Below, piece after piece: positions 18,495-27,024 of a stretch of DNA of 64,000 nt (position 1 is the first letter of the stretch; the number at the start of each line of letters is the position of its first letter). The stretch comes from Paraburkholderia silvatlantica (lineage in GTDB: Bacteria > Pseudomonadota > Gammaproteobacteria > Burkholderiales > Burkholderiaceae). The notes under the pieces were generated by a model. That model was not told the DNA's origin and did no database searches. It saw nothing but the letters and a program-made list of their open reading frames with translations. A program made the position numbers and the translations under genes. The DNA is taken from NCBI RefSeq assembly GCF_003096715.1, contig NZ_QEOL01000006.1, positions 124,001-188,000 on the forward strand. Direction: 5' to 3'.

Positions 18495-19424
18495 ATGACC
18501 TCCCGGACCATACGCCATTACCTGCAGTTCAAGGATTTCTCCCTTGACGAATATGAATATGTGCTGGAGCGCGCGCGCATCCTGAAGCGCAAGTTCAAGA
18601 ACTACGAAACCTATCACCCGCTGCACGACCGCACGCTGGCGATGATCTTCGAGAAGAGCTCCACGCGCACGCGCCTGTCGTTCGAAGCGGGTATCTTCCA
18701 GCTGGGCGGCCACGCCGTGTTCATGAACACGCGCGACACGCAGCTCGGCCGCGGCGAGCCGATCGAAGATTCGGCGCAGGTCATCTCGCGCATGGTCGAC
18801 ATCATCATGATCCGCACGTTCGGCCAGGACATCCTGCAGCGCTTCGCCGAAAGCTCGCGCGTGCCGGTCATCAACGGTCTGACGAACGAGTACCACCCCT
18901 GCCAGGTGCTGGCCGACATCTTCACGTACTACGAGCACCGCGGCCCGATCCGCGGCAAGACCGTGGCGTGGGTCGGCGACGCCAACAACATGCTCTACAC
19001 GTGGATCGAAGCCGCGCAGATCCTCGGCTTCAGGCTGCGCATCTCCACGCCGCCGGGCTATCCGCTCGATCCGGCGCTGGTCGCGCCGGAAAGCAAGCCG
19101 TTCTACGAAGTGTTCGAGGACCCGCACGACGCCTGCGACGGCGCCGACCTCGTCACGACCGACGTCTGGACCAGCATGGGCTTCGAGGCCGAAAACGAAG
19201 CGCGCAAGCAGGCCTTCGCAGACTGGTGCGTGGACGCGCCGATGATGGCCCGCGCCAACGCCGATGCGCTTTTCATGCACTGCCTGCCCGCGCACCGCGG
19301 CGAGGAAGTGAGCGCCGAGGTCATCGACGGCCCGCAGAGCGTGGTCTGGGATGAGGCGGAAAACCGCCTGCACGTGCAGAAGGCGCTCATGGAGTTCCTG
19401 CTGCTCGGCCGCTTGAACCACTGA
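18495..19424 (+). CDS. argF: Ornithine carbamoyltransferase
   Basis: A 309-residue cytoplasmic enzyme that joins ornithine and carbamoyl phosphate to citrulline in arginine synthesis. Carbamoyl-phosphate motif SSTRTRLSF is at about 52-60; HPCQVLADIFT and the ornithine/catalytic motif HCLPAHRG (near residue 263) are present. ATG 18495 (MTSRTIRHYLQF) fits the family start. A strong terminator follows directly. Confidence 0.97.
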   Translation: MTSRTIRHYLQFKDFSLDEYEYVLERARILKRKFKNYETYHPLHDRTLAMIFEKSSTRTRLSFEAGIFQLGGHAVFMNTRDTQLGRGEPIEDSAQVISRMVDIIMIRTFGQDILQRFAESSRVPVINGLTNEYHPCQVLADIFTYYEHRGPIRGKTVAWVGDANNMLYTWIEAAQILGFRLRISTPPGYPLDPALVAPESKPFYEVFEDPHDACDGADLVTTDVWTSMGFEAENEARKQAFADWCVDAPMMARANADALFMHCLPAHRGEEVSAEVIDGPQSVVWDEAENRLHVQKALMEFLLLGRLNH

Positions 19425-19447
19425 GCCTCGCCTACGCCATCATGAAG

Positions 19448-19474
19448 AAGCCGACCCGAAGGTCGGCTTTTTTG
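19448..19474 (+). terminator. argF terminator
   Basis: AAGCCGACC, loop CGAA, GGTCGGCTT, followed by a T-run. Confidence 0.9.
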
Positions 19475-19501
19475 TGCCTGCCGCGGCTCGCGGCCCGCGC
19501 A

Positions 19502-20317
19502 TTACACCGTTTCGCCAAGACGACGCGCCAGCGACTTCAAAAGCGGCGCCACGCGCTCGCGAAACACCTCGGGCCCCATCGACGAAGCCGGGCCGCTGCA
19601 ACTGAGCACGAGCCAGCGACGCTCGCGCGGCTCGCGAAACGGCACCGCCACGGCGTTGACATCTTCGTGCCAGTCGCGAAACGAATAGCAGCACCCCTCC
19701 TTGCCGAACACCTCGATCTCGCGTTTCGCGGCCTCCACCAACGCCGGCCCTTCGGTGCCCGCTGCCTTCTCCAGTTCCGCGAACAACGCCGTACGCACAT
19801 CGACGGGCTGCACGGCCAGATACGCGCGGCCCATCGAGCTCGTGAGCATGGACAGCCGTGAACCCGACGCGAGGCCGAGCGTGAGCGCGGTCTCGCTGCG
19901 GATCGTCTCGAGATAGATCACGTCGAGGCCGTCGCGGCACCCCAGCGACACCGCGGCGCCCACCTCGCGCGCGAACGCGCGCATATGCGGGCGTGCGAGT
20001 TCGAGCGTGTCCGTGCCCGATAGCAGCGCGAAGCCGAGTGACAGCACCCCGGCGTCGAGCGCATATTTGCCGAGCGATTCGTCAAAGCGCAGGTAGCCGA
20101 GCACGGTGAGCGTGTACGCGAGCCGGTTCACGGTCGCCTTGGGCAGGCCCGTGCGCTCCACGAAGTCGCGGTTGCCGAGCAGCGTTTCGCCGGGACGGAA
20201 CGCCCGCAGCAGGTCGAGCCCGCGGGCGAGCGCCACGACGAACTTGCGCTCGTCGATCGGCCCCTCGGCCAGCGAAGAAGAAAAAAATGAAGTCATAGTC
20301 ATTCCGGATGCGGACAT
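19502..20317 (-). CDS. IclR-family transcriptional regulator (probable regulator of gcdH)
   Basis: A 271-residue regulator with an N-terminal winged helix (about residues 28-90; FVERTGLPKATVNRLAYTL) and a C-terminal GAF-like effector domain (YLETIRSETALTL; TSSMGRAYLA; VAVPFREP). ATG 20317 follows AAGG. It is divergent from gcdH across a 112-bp gap that holds a 17-bp palindrome of IclR type. The natural inference is control of glutaryl-CoA metabolism, with an intermediate of lysine or tryptophan breakdown as effector. Confidence 0.88.
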   Translation of the reverse strand: MSASGMTMTSFFSSSLAEGPIDERKFVVALARGLDLLRAFRPGETLLGNRDFVERTGLPKATVNRLAYTLTVLGYLRFDESLGKYALDAGVLSLGFALLSGTDTLELARPHMRAFAREVGAAVSLGCRDGLDVIYLETIRSETALTLGLASGSRLSMLTSSMGRAYLAVQPVDVRTALFAELEKAAGTEGPALVEAAKREIEVFGKEGCCYSFRDWHEDVNAVAVPFREPRERRWLVLSCSGPASSMGPEVFRERVAPLLKSLARRLGETV

Positions 20318-20358
20318 GGACGCCTTGGTGCTACACTCAAGTCAATTTGCAAAACATT

Positions 20359-20375
20359 GTTCCGCTTAGCGGAAC
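20359..20375. promoter_or_regulatory. IclR-type operator upstream of gcdH
   Basis: GTTCCGC-TTA-GCGGAAC is a perfect 7-bp inverted repeat with a 3-bp centre. IclR-family regulators typically bind short GC-containing palindromes of about this size. It lies 55 bp before the gcdH start and 42 bp before the regulator start. Confidence 0.7.
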
Positions 20376-20429
20376 TCGCGTCAAGCGCAAATTCGCCCAT
20401 TTCAAGGATTTGAGGAAAGGAGAGACACC

Positions 20430-21620
20430 ATGGCCGCACATGCCCAGTTCCATTGGGAAGACCCGCTTCTGCTCGACCAGCAGCTCACCGAAGAGGAGCG
20501 CATGGTGCGCGACGCCGCCGCCGCGTACGCTCAGGACAAACTCGCTCCGCGCGTGCTGGAAGCGTTCCGCCACGAAAAGACGGACGCCTCGATCTTTCGC
20601 GAGATGGGCGAAGTCGGCCTGCTCGGCCCGACGATCCCCGAGCAATATAGCGGCCCCGGCCTCAATTACGTGGCTTATGGCCTGATCGCGCGCGAAGTGG
20701 AGCGCATCGACTCGGGCTATCGCTCGATGATGTCGGTGCAGTCGTCGCTCGTGATGGTGCCGATCTTCGAATTCGGCTCGCAAGCGCAAAAGCAGAAGTA
20801 CCTGCCCAAGCTCGCCAGCGGCGAATGGATCGGCTGCTTCGGGCTTACGGAGCCGAACCACGGCTCTGACCCGGGCAGCATGGTCACGCGTGCGAAGAAG
20901 GTGAACGGCGGCTACTCGCTCTCGGGCGCGAAGATGTGGATTACGAACTCGCCGATCGCCGACGTGTTCGTCGTCTGGGCGAAGCTCGAGGAAGACGGCA
21001 GGGACGACATCCGCGGCTTTATCCTCGAGAAGGGCTGGAAGGGTCTCTCGGCGCCGGCCATCCATGGCAAGGTGGGTTTGCGCGCCTCGATCACCGGCGA
21101 AATCGTCCTCGACGAAGTGTTCGTGCCGGAAGAAAACATCATGCCGGGCGTGAAGGGCCTGCGCGGTCCGTTCACCTGCCTGAACTCGGCGCGCTATGGC
21201 ATTGCTTGGGGTGCGCTCGGCGCCGCGGAATCGTGCTGGCACACCGCGCGCCAGTACGTGCTCGACCGCAAGCAGTTCGGCCGCCCGCTTGCCGCGAACC
21301 AGCTGATTCAGAAGAAGCTCGCCGACATGCAAACGGAGATCGCGCTCGGCTTGCAGGGTTGCCTGCGTCTTGGCCGCATGAAGGACGAAGGCACGGCGGC
21401 CGTCGAGATCACCTCGATCATGAAGCGCAACTCGTGTGGCAAGTCGCTCGACATCGCACGTCTCGCCCGCGACATGCTGGGCGGCAACGGTATTTCCGAC
21501 GAGTTCGGCGTGGCGCGTCACCTCGTGAACCTCGAAGTGGTGAACACCTACGAGGGCACGCACGACATCCACGCGCTGATCCTCGGCCGCGCGCAAACGG
21601 GCATTCAGGCGTTCTTCTGA
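20430..21620 (+). CDS. gcdH: Glutaryl-CoA dehydrogenase
   Basis: A 396-residue FAD-dependent acyl-CoA dehydrogenase that oxidises and decarboxylates glutaryl-CoA to crotonyl-CoA. The sequence follows glutaryl-CoA dehydrogenases: [13 protein letters not shown] at the substrate/FAD site, [13 protein letters not shown], and the catalytic base Glu375 in [16 protein letters not shown]. An AGGAAAGGAG ribosome site lies before ATG 20430. The divergent IclR gene is probably its regulator. No other pathway genes are adjacent. Confidence 0.95.
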   Translation: MAAHAQFHWEDPLLLDQQLTEEERMVRDAAAAYAQDKLAPRVLEAFRHEKTDASIFREMGEVGLLGPTIPEQYSGPGLNYVAYGLIAREVERIDSGYRSMMSVQSSLVMVPIFEFGSQAQKQKYLPKLASGEWIGCFGLTEPNHGSDPGSMVTRAKKVNGGYSLSGAKMWITNSPIADVFVVWAKLEEDGRDDIRGFILEKGWKGLSAPAIHGKVGLRASITGEIVLDEVFVPEENIMPGVKGLRGPFTCLNSARYGIAWGALGAAESCWHTARQYVLDRKQFGRPLAANQLIQKKLADMQTEIALGLQGCLRLGRMKDEGTAAVEITSIMKRNSCGKSLDIARLARDMLGGNGISDEFGVARHLVNLEVVNTYEGTHDIHALILGRAQTGIQAFF

Positions 21621-21653
21621 TCGCCGCCCTGCCCGGCGTCGCCGGCGCACAAA

Positions 21654-21685
21654 AAACGCCGCACGATTCGTTTCGTGCGGCGTTT
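21654..21685. terminator. Terminator after gcdH
   Basis: AAACGCCGCACGA / TCGTGCGGCGTTT with a 6-nt loop, an A-run before and T-rich sequence after. It lies between convergent gcdH and the peroxiredoxin gene. Confidence 0.85.
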
Positions 21686-21726
21686 CTGTTTTGGCGCCCG
21701 TCTCGCGTGGACGTTAGCCGAACGGC

Positions 21727-22365
21727 TTACTTGTTCGGCTGCGGCGTCATGCGCAGATACGGACGCAGGGCCTTGTAGCCCTTCGGGAACTTCTGCTTGA
21801 GGACTTCTTCGTCCTTCAGCGACGGCACGATCACGACGTCGTCGCCCTGCTTCCAGTTGCCGGGCGTCGCGACCTGGTAGTTGTCGGTGAGCTGCAGCGA
21901 GTCGATCACGCGCAGCACTTCGTCGAAGTTGCGCCCCGTACTCGCCGGATAGGTGATGATGAGGCGCACCTTCTTGTTCGGATCGATCACGAAGAGCGAG
22001 CGCACGGTGAGCGTCTCGTTCGCATTCGGATGGATCATGTCGTACAGCGTGGACACCTTGCGGTCGCCGTCCGCGAGAATCGGGAAGCCGACGTTCGCGG
22101 CCTGCGTCTCGTTGATGTCCTTGATCCACTCGTTGTGCGACTGGGCGCTGTCCACCGAAAGCGCGATCGTCTTCACGTTGCGCTTCTCGAACTCGTCCTT
22201 GAGCTTCGCGGTCAGGCCAAGCTCGGTCGTGCAGACCGGCGTGAAGTCGGCCGGGTGTGAAAACAGCACGCCCCAGCTATTGCCGAGCCACTCGTGAAAC
22301 TTGATGCGGCCAATGCTCGAATCCTGCTCGAAGTCGGGTGCGATATCGCCAAGACGTAGACTCAT
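21727..22365 (-). CDS. 1-Cys peroxiredoxin (Prx6/LsfA type)
   Basis: A 212-residue thiol peroxidase that reduces hydrogen peroxide and alkyl hydroperoxides. The peroxidatic Cys45 lies in HPADFTPVCTTE. No resolving Cys is present elsewhere, so it is of the 1-Cys type. The C-terminal half (SLFVIDPNKKVRLIITYPASTGRN) is the Prx6-specific dimer region. LsfA of Pseudomonas is a close type. ATG 22365 follows AGGAA. The upstream frame to 22488 is not part of the family. Confidence 0.93.
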   Translation of the reverse strand: MSLRLGDIAPDFEQDSSIGRIKFHEWLGNSWGVLFSHPADFTPVCTTELGLTAKLKDEFEKRNVKTIALSVDSAQSHNEWIKDINETQAANVGFPILADGDRKVSTLYDMIHPNANETLTVRSLFVIDPNKKVRLIITYPASTGRNFDEVLRVIDSLQLTDNYQVATPGNWKQGDDVVIVPSLKDEEVLKQKFPKGYKALRPYLRMTPQPNK

Positions 22366-22727
22366 GGTGCGGTTCCTTTGGACGAGGTGAATGAGGTTTG
22401 ATCGAAACGGTGCGCGCGGCCCGTTGATCCAGTGGGCGTTTACAACACTCAAGCATACAGGCCCTGGTCGCGCCCCGCGAACAAACATTGCCTCACACCG
22501 GTATGAGTTTTTGTAATTTTGAACCGATTGGAGGAAACTTTAGGTGCCGGATCAAATCAATGACTCTCAACCCGCGATTTTTTTGTGAACAGGATGCAGA
22601 ACCCCGTTCATGCACGCTTGCAGGAACGGATCGTGCGGATTTACAGGTCGTGGCGGCGCGTCACGCTTGCCAGCGCCCGTATCTTTGTTACGATTCACGC
22701 GTGATGTGACACGATGGGAGCCAGTCA
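22366..22727. other. Peroxiredoxin / YqjD-like divergent intergenic region
   Basis: 362 bp, AT-richer at 22500-22590. A possible promoter for the YqjD-like gene is -35 TTGCCA (22667-22672), 16-bp spacer, -10 TACGAT (22689-22694). No OxyR-like site was recognised with confidence. Confidence 0.45.
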
Positions 22728-23030
22728 ATGTCAGAGGTCAACAAGGAGAGGCTGATGTCCGATATCAAAACCGTCCTCGCGGATGCAGAGGATCTGCTCA
22801 AGCAGGCAGCGAGCGCTACGGGCGAGCGCGCTTCGGAGTTGCGCGAAACGGCACTCTCGCGTCTGAAGCAGGCAAAGGAGAAGGCCGCCGACGTCCAGGT
22901 GGTCGTGGTCGAGAAAGGCAAGAAAGCCGCGCGTGCCACCGACGACTATGTCCACGAGCACCCGTGGGCGTCGATCGGGATCGCCGCCGGCGTGGGCGTG
23001 CTGGTCGGTTTGCTGATCAACCGCAAATAA
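22728..23030 (+). CDS. DUF883 (ElaB/YqjD) family membrane-anchored protein
   Basis: A 100-residue protein with a long amphipathic coiled-coil helix (about 5-72, Ala/Lys/Glu rich) and one C-terminal membrane anchor (about 78-97, WASIGIAAGVGVLVGLLI) ending NRK. E. coli members of this family are stationary-phase inner-membrane proteins; YqjD binds ribosomes there. It leads a three-gene + strand group with a YqjE-like and a DUF3318-like gene, as in yqjDEK. The ribosome site is weak; MSDIKTVLAD (22755) is an alternative start. Confidence 0.85.
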   Translation: MSEVNKERLMSDIKTVLADAEDLLKQAASATGERASELRETALSRLKQAKEKAADVQVVVVEKGKKAARATDDYVHEHPWASIGIAAGVGVLVGLLINRK

Positions 23031-23222
23031 GTCCGCGCTCGCCGCGCCACGCGGGTGGGCTGGGCGTCCCCGCGCGGCGCGCACGAGCAGCCGCTGGCAG
23101 CGGGTGGCTGAAAGCTTTTTGCTGACGCGGCCCGCCGCACTGAGTGGTCTCGCCGGGCGCTCCAGCCCGCCGTTTTTTCTTGCGCATTGCTCGGGCATCC
23201 GCCTGCGCTACCTGCCATCGCC

Positions 23223-23609
23223 ATGACGACTGACACCCACTCGCAGCGACACGAACACGGGCCGTTGCGCCGACTGCTCGGCTCCGCGTCCGCGATGCTA
23301 CAGACGCGGCTAGAACTGATCGGCATCGAACTCGCGGAGGAGAAGGACCGCCTCATCGGCGTGCTCTTCCTCGGCCTCGCGGGGATGATGTTCGCGATGC
23401 TCGCCCTGATCGCGCTCACGGCGCTCGTTGCCATCGCCTTTTGGGACACGTACCGCTGGGAGGCGCTCGCCGGTCTCACGATCGTCTATGCGATCGCGGC
23501 GATTTTCTGCGGTCTGAAGGCGCGTCGCGGGCTACACACCGCGCCGCTCGTCTTCCAGGCGACGCTCGAGGAATTCGAGAAAGACCGAGACGCCCTGCGC
23601 CACCCCTAG
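23223..23609 (+). CDS. YqjE-like 'phage holin family' inner-membrane protein
   Basis: A 128-residue protein with a cytoplasmic amphipathic segment (ASAMLQTRLELIGIELAEEK) followed by two membrane helices (about 46-72 and 78-100). Databases often call this family phage holin or Holin-X, but nothing phage-like is near. With the preceding DUF883 gene it matches the yqjD-yqjE pair. The biochemical role is unknown. Confidence 0.82.
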   Translation: MTTDTHSQRHEHGPLRRLLGSASAMLQTRLELIGIELAEEKDRLIGVLFLGLAGMMFAMLALIALTALVAIAFWDTYRWEALAGLTIVYAIAAIFCGLKARRGLHTAPLVFQATLEEFEKDRDALRHP

Positions 23610-23624
23610 CCGCGAGCCGACGCC

Positions 23625-24098
23625 ATGAACCAACCCCGACCGGACACCGCCTTTCGCCCCCCCCGTGGCCGCTCGCACGACCTCTCGACGCCGCAGTTGC
23701 GCGCGCTGCGCAAGGAACTGCTGCTCGTGCGAGCGAGCGTGGAGCGCGCCGAAATGGCCGAAGCGCTCGTGGACATCCGCGCGACGGTCACGAACTTCAG
23801 CTGGCTGCGCTTCGTGGTACCCGGATTCGGCCGCTCTGGTGCGCGCGGCGGTGTGGCTTCCGGTCTCGGCAGCCTGCTCAAGGAATATCCGCTGGTCAGT
23901 TCGCTCATCTCGCTCATCGTGGCGAAGCCGCTGCGTACGAGCATCGTTTCGGCTGCGCGCCCCGTCATCAAGTGGGGCGGCCTCGCCTTTACGGCGTGGG
24001 AAGCGTATCGCGTATGGCAGCAGGTGCGACGCCAGCGCGGCGCCTCGGCGACCCCGCCTGCCCGCGACAGGTCCGACGAAGACGACCTCACGGGCTGA
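23625..24098 (+). CDS. DUF3318-like hypothetical protein of the yqj group
   Basis: A 157-residue protein, 15 bp after the YqjE-like gene and so in the same transcript. The N-terminal half is a basic amphipathic helix region (LRALRKELLLVRASVERAEM); short hydrophobic stretches lie near 85-125. I assign DUF3318 from memory with moderate confidence. No catalytic motif is visible. The stop is 28 bp from the convergent pilin gene. Confidence 0.7.
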   Translation: MNQPRPDTAFRPPRGRSHDLSTPQLRALRKELLLVRASVERAEMAEALVDIRATVTNFSWLRFVVPGFGRSGARGGVASGLGSLLKEYPLVSSLISLIVAKPLRTSIVSAARPVIKWGGLAFTAWEAYRVWQQVRRQRGASATPPARDRSDEDDLTG

Positions 24099-24126
24099 CC
24101 GCCGACCGTTTCGCGCGCCTGGGCGT

Positions 24127-24558
24127 TCACCTGTCCCTCCAGCACATTTGGATAGCCGCCGCGACAGCGCCGCCGTCCCCAGCGTGGTTGCTACGCGCGC
24201 CGGTTGCGTCGAGTACGAAAGCGCCGCAAGCGTCGCCACGCATTGGTCCGGTTTCCACCGGATCGGCTATGAGGGCGTAGCCGCCGTTGGAATCGCTGGC
24301 GGGCATGAGGCGCAAGCGGTAGACGGGTGTTCCCGTCGGCGGAGCCTGATCGAATCCCGTAGGCAAAGACGCCATCGACGCGCTCTGCGCATCGACGAGT
24401 TGCGCTGCGCGATAGAGCGCGGCGACAGCGTCGATGCGATGTCCCCGCGCGATCTGCGCGCTCCACCCCGGCAACGCGAAGGCCGCGACGACAGCGGCCA
24501 CCGCCAGCGCGATGACCAGTTCGAGCAGTGTGAACGCGTTGTCCCGGTTGCTCTTCAC
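24127..24558 (-). CDS. Type IV pilin-like protein (PilE-type minor pilin)
   Basis: A 143-residue prepilin with a short basic leader MKSNRDNA and the processing site A^FTLLELVIAL. The -1 residue is Ala instead of the usual Gly, and Glu5 is present. A GTG at 24558 preceded by GGAGG gives this short leader. An alternative TTG at 24582 overlaps the pilX stop as TTGA and adds 8 residues. Two Cys (in GDACG and QMCW) could form the C-terminal disulfide loop. It is the last gene of the minor-pilin cluster. Confidence 0.8.
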   Translation of the reverse strand: MKSNRDNAFTLLELVIALAVAAVVAAFALPGWSAQIARGHRIDAVAALYRAAQLVDAQSASMASLPTGFDQAPPTGTPVYRLRLMPASDSNGGYALIADPVETGPMRGDACGAFVLDATGARSNHAGDGGAVAAAIQMCWRDR

Positions 24559-24578
24559 CTTTCCTCCCGTTTGCTTCG

Positions 24579-25115
24579 TCAAAAGGGCCTCGCGACGACG
24601 CGACGCCAGTGATGCTCGGCGCGTGTCGCGTCATCCGCGGCGTCGAAAACCAACAGGTCCTGCAGCCAGCTTTGCGTGTCTTCCGATGCGCCGAACCCTC
24701 GCGCCGTGACGAGATACGCGCGAATCAGCGGACGGCTCTCGATGCGCCAGGCCTCGACGATGCACTGCGGCGAGCGCACGTACCCCGGCCACGCGGCAAC
24801 GGGCGCGATCGCCTGCCGCTCGAAGCTGTCCTGCCGCCGCCAGACTTGCGGCTCGCCGAATTGCGCGGCCTCTGCAGGCACGGCCAGCGCGCCATTCGTC
24901 AGCGCACGCGAGCACAAGACGAGAGCCGCGTCGGCGGCATGGAAGGACTGCAGATGATCGGCGACGACATCTGCGTTGCGCCGCGCCAGCAGCGCGGCCT
25001 CGAACCACGCCGCCGAGGTCACGAGCATCATCGCGACGACAAGCAGCACGACGGGGAGCGCCACGCCGCGACGTGCGACACGCGTGCAACGCCTCCCGCA
25101 CAGGCTCGTTCTCAT
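24579..25115 (-). CDS. PilX-like minor pilin / pilus assembly protein
   Basis: A 178-residue protein with a basic N-terminus (MRTSLCGRRCTRVARRG) and a hydrophobic helix starting RRGVALPVVLLVV. It lacks the Glu at +5, as PilX/GspK-type proteins do. The start ATG 25115 overlaps the previous stop as ATGA. PilX-like minor pilins sit at the tip of type IV pili or pseudopili and help start assembly. Confidence 0.75.
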   Translation of the reverse strand: MRTSLCGRRCTRVARRGVALPVVLLVVAMMLVTSAAWFEAALLARRNADVVADHLQSFHAADAALVLCSRALTNGALAVPAEAAQFGEPQVWRRQDSFERQAIAPVAAWPGYVRSPQCIVEAWRIESRPLIRAYLVTARGFGASEDTQSWLQDLLVFDAADDATRAEHHWRRVVARPF

Positions 25116-25909
25116 GGCGCTGCCGGCCAAACATTACGCAGCACGATGTGCCGCCAGAACGCCTGTCGCGCTCGCCCATCCGTGCCGACCACCTGCACCC
25201 CGTCGCAATCGACATAGCGCGTGCGCCGCGCAAAAGCCGCCCCGCGCACCTGCACGCACAGATCGACCGCCACGACCGACGCCCACTGATCGCGCGCGAG
25301 CGCCGAAGCCTCGGCCGCCTGCGCCGCGCCCGCCGTCCAGTAGCGCAGCCGTAAACGCTCGACGCCCTCGACGAGCGGCTGCGCCGTGCCGACCTTGCCG
25401 GAGCCCTCGCAGTAAAGCTCGCTCTCGCCGGTCGACCCGCTCACTCTGGCGTGATAGCGGTTCACGATTTCCACGCCTGCCACGCCAACCGCCTGCCCAA
25501 GGCAGTCGGTAACCTGGCCGTTTGCGGCGGGCCACGTCGAGACGCTGTCGCCTTGATAGCGCACGGCTAACCCGTCGGAGCGGCTCGACAGCGGCTCGCA
25601 GCCAAGCGCCGCGTCGGTGCCGGTCGGGCGCCCCGCAGCGCAGCCGAAGATCGCTGGGCCGCCCAACGGCGAGCGCGCGTCCGCGGCAACGAAGCCGCCC
25701 ATCTGGATCTGCTCGCCGATCAGCATCAACGCATTCATGCCGGCCTCGTGGATGCGCGCGGCGTCGCTCGCCTGCGCGTAGGCCTGACGCTGCGTGCGAT
25801 AAACCGAGAGCGCGCCAAGCGTCACCACAAGGCCCAGCGCCACGGCGATCGTCAGTTCGAGCAGCGTGTGGCCGCCCTGCTGGCACACGTGGGCGAAACG
25901 CTTGTTCAT
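25112..25909 (-). CDS. PilW-like minor pilin
   Basis: A 265-residue prepilin with cleavage site QQGG^HTLLELTIAVALG. The +1 residue is His instead of Phe; Glu5 is present. The globular part has scattered cysteines (GCAAG, GCEPL, DCLG, YCEG) as expected for disulfide-stabilised PilW. ATG 25909 overlaps the pilV stop as ATGA. The upstream frame to 26113 is a shadow of pilV. Confidence 0.82.
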   Translation of the reverse strand: MNKRFAHVCQQGGHTLLELTIAVALGLVVTLGALSVYRTQRQAYAQASDAARIHEAGMNALMLIGEQIQMGGFVAADARSPLGGPAIFGCAAGRPTGTDAALGCEPLSSRSDGLAVRYQGDSVSTWPAANGQVTDCLGQAVGVAGVEIVNRYHARVSGSTGESELYCEGSGKVGTAQPLVEGVERLRLRYWTAGAAQAAEASALARDQWASVVAVDLCVQVRGAAFARRTRYVDCDGVQVVGTDGRARQAFWRHIVLRNVWPAAP

Positions 25910-26334
25910 CGCAGAAACGCCAGGGCGACGCAGGCGCGCCCGGCGGCCGCCGCGACATCGAGACACGGCGCAACCCGCGAAACCGCGGTCGATCCCGACG
26001 CTGCGCCGAGCGGTGTCGCCGCCCAACTCACAGATGCGATCGATGCGTCGCCACCCGCGCTCGACGTAGTTAGCCGTCCATCGGGCACGACGCTCGCCGT
26101 CAGCGCCTTCCATCGATCAATCGCGACGGGCGTTGCCCCTGCCGCGCGTGCAGCTTCGGCCATGGCGTCGGCGGCAAACACCGCGCGCTCGCGCGCCGCC
26201 GCCAGTTGCGCGTGGCGGACCAGCCCGAGCTGCGTGCTCATCAGGCCGAGCCCGCACACCGCCATGACTCCGAGCGCAATGGCGACTTCCAGCAGCGTCG
26301 ACCCGCACGCGCTGCGCTCGCTGGCGCAGCTCAT
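25906..26334 (-). CDS. PilV-like minor pilin
   Basis: A 142-residue prepilin with leader MSCASERSACG and cleavage site ACG^STLLEVAIALG; Ser takes the +1 place and Glu5 is present. The hydrophobic helix continues into VMAVCGLGLMSTQLG, common in PilV. ATG 26334 overlaps the fimT stop as ATGA. Confidence 0.78.
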   Translation of the reverse strand: MSCASERSACGSTLLEVAIALGVMAVCGLGLMSTQLGLVRHAQLAAARERAVFAADAMAEAARAAGATPVAIDRWKALTASVVPDGRLTTSSAGGDASIASVSWAATPLGAASGSTAVSRVAPCLDVAAAAGRACVALAFLR

Positions 26335-26867
26335 GACGCCCCCGAGCATGCGCCGTCGCTGATGCGTGCCCGGCCCCCCTGCGCGATGCGTATGCAGCGA
26401 CGCCAGCCCGCGCCGCGCTGTGCCGCCGATGGCGCCCGCGGGGCAATCTCGAAGTTGCGCAAGCTGCCGATGGTCTGCCCTGCCGGCGGCGAAAACGTGA
26501 TGGCAGTGAGCCCCGACGCCACGGAAATCGCCTCGAGCGCCGGCTGGATGCGCAACGGGATAGCGGCTCCGGCGCGCTCGATCATTACGGCCCAGCCGCA
26601 GGACCAGTCGGCAATGCCGGACGGACACGCTTTGGCCGCCTCGAGGCAATTGCGCGCGGCGTCGACGCGGCAAACGGTAACGCGCGACCTGCGCCGTATC
26701 GCCTCGTTGCGTGCATAGGCGAGCGTGCCGAGCATGGCGTTGGCGCGCGCGTCGACCTGATCGCGCACACGCCACGCGGTGAAAACGGGCGTGGAAACCG
26801 TTGCGCAGATCGCCAGCAGGACGATGACGACCATCGTCTCAATGAGCGTGAATCCTCCGTACTTCAT
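26331..26867 (-). CDS. GspH/FimT family minor pilin
   Basis: A 178-residue prepilin, the first gene of the cluster. The leader is only MKYGG before ^FTLIETMVVIVLL, the canonical sequence. The GspH/FimT domain follows, with ARNEAIRRRSRVTVCR typical of the family. AAGGA lies 7 nt before ATG 26867. An in-frame TTG at 26873 is a worse start. Confidence 0.88.
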   Translation of the reverse strand: MKYGGFTLIETMVVIVLLAICATVSTPVFTAWRVRDQVDARANAMLGTLAYARNEAIRRRSRVTVCRVDAARNCLEAAKACPSGIADWSCGWAVMIERAGAAIPLRIQPALEAISVASGLTAITFSPPAGQTIGSLRNFEIAPRAPSAAQRGAGWRRCIRIAQGGRARISDGACSGAS

Positions 26868-26928
26868 GAGCAATCCTTAGTTCGAGCGGATTGTCATCAA
26901 TCTACGGACGAAAGCGAAACGAAACAAT

Positions 26929-26942
26929 TAGCCGAACGGCTA
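26929..26942 (-). terminator. Possible weak terminator between nrdR and the pilin cluster
   Basis: TAGCCG-AA-CGGCTA is a small perfect hairpin. On the minus strand ATTGTTT follows. It is short; read-through from glyA-nrdR into the pilin genes is possible. Confidence 0.35.
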
Positions 26943-27024
26943 GCTGGTGCGCGCAGCGTCGGCTCGCGAGAATGCAAGCGTAACGACAGCGGCCTGGCAG
27001 GGGGGAAGAAAAATGCGAATGCGC

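Noticed and set aside
23223..23609. Phage holin, suggesting a prophage remnant
   Set aside because: The 'holin' label is a family-name artefact for YqjE-like proteins. No lysis, capsid or integrase genes are near.
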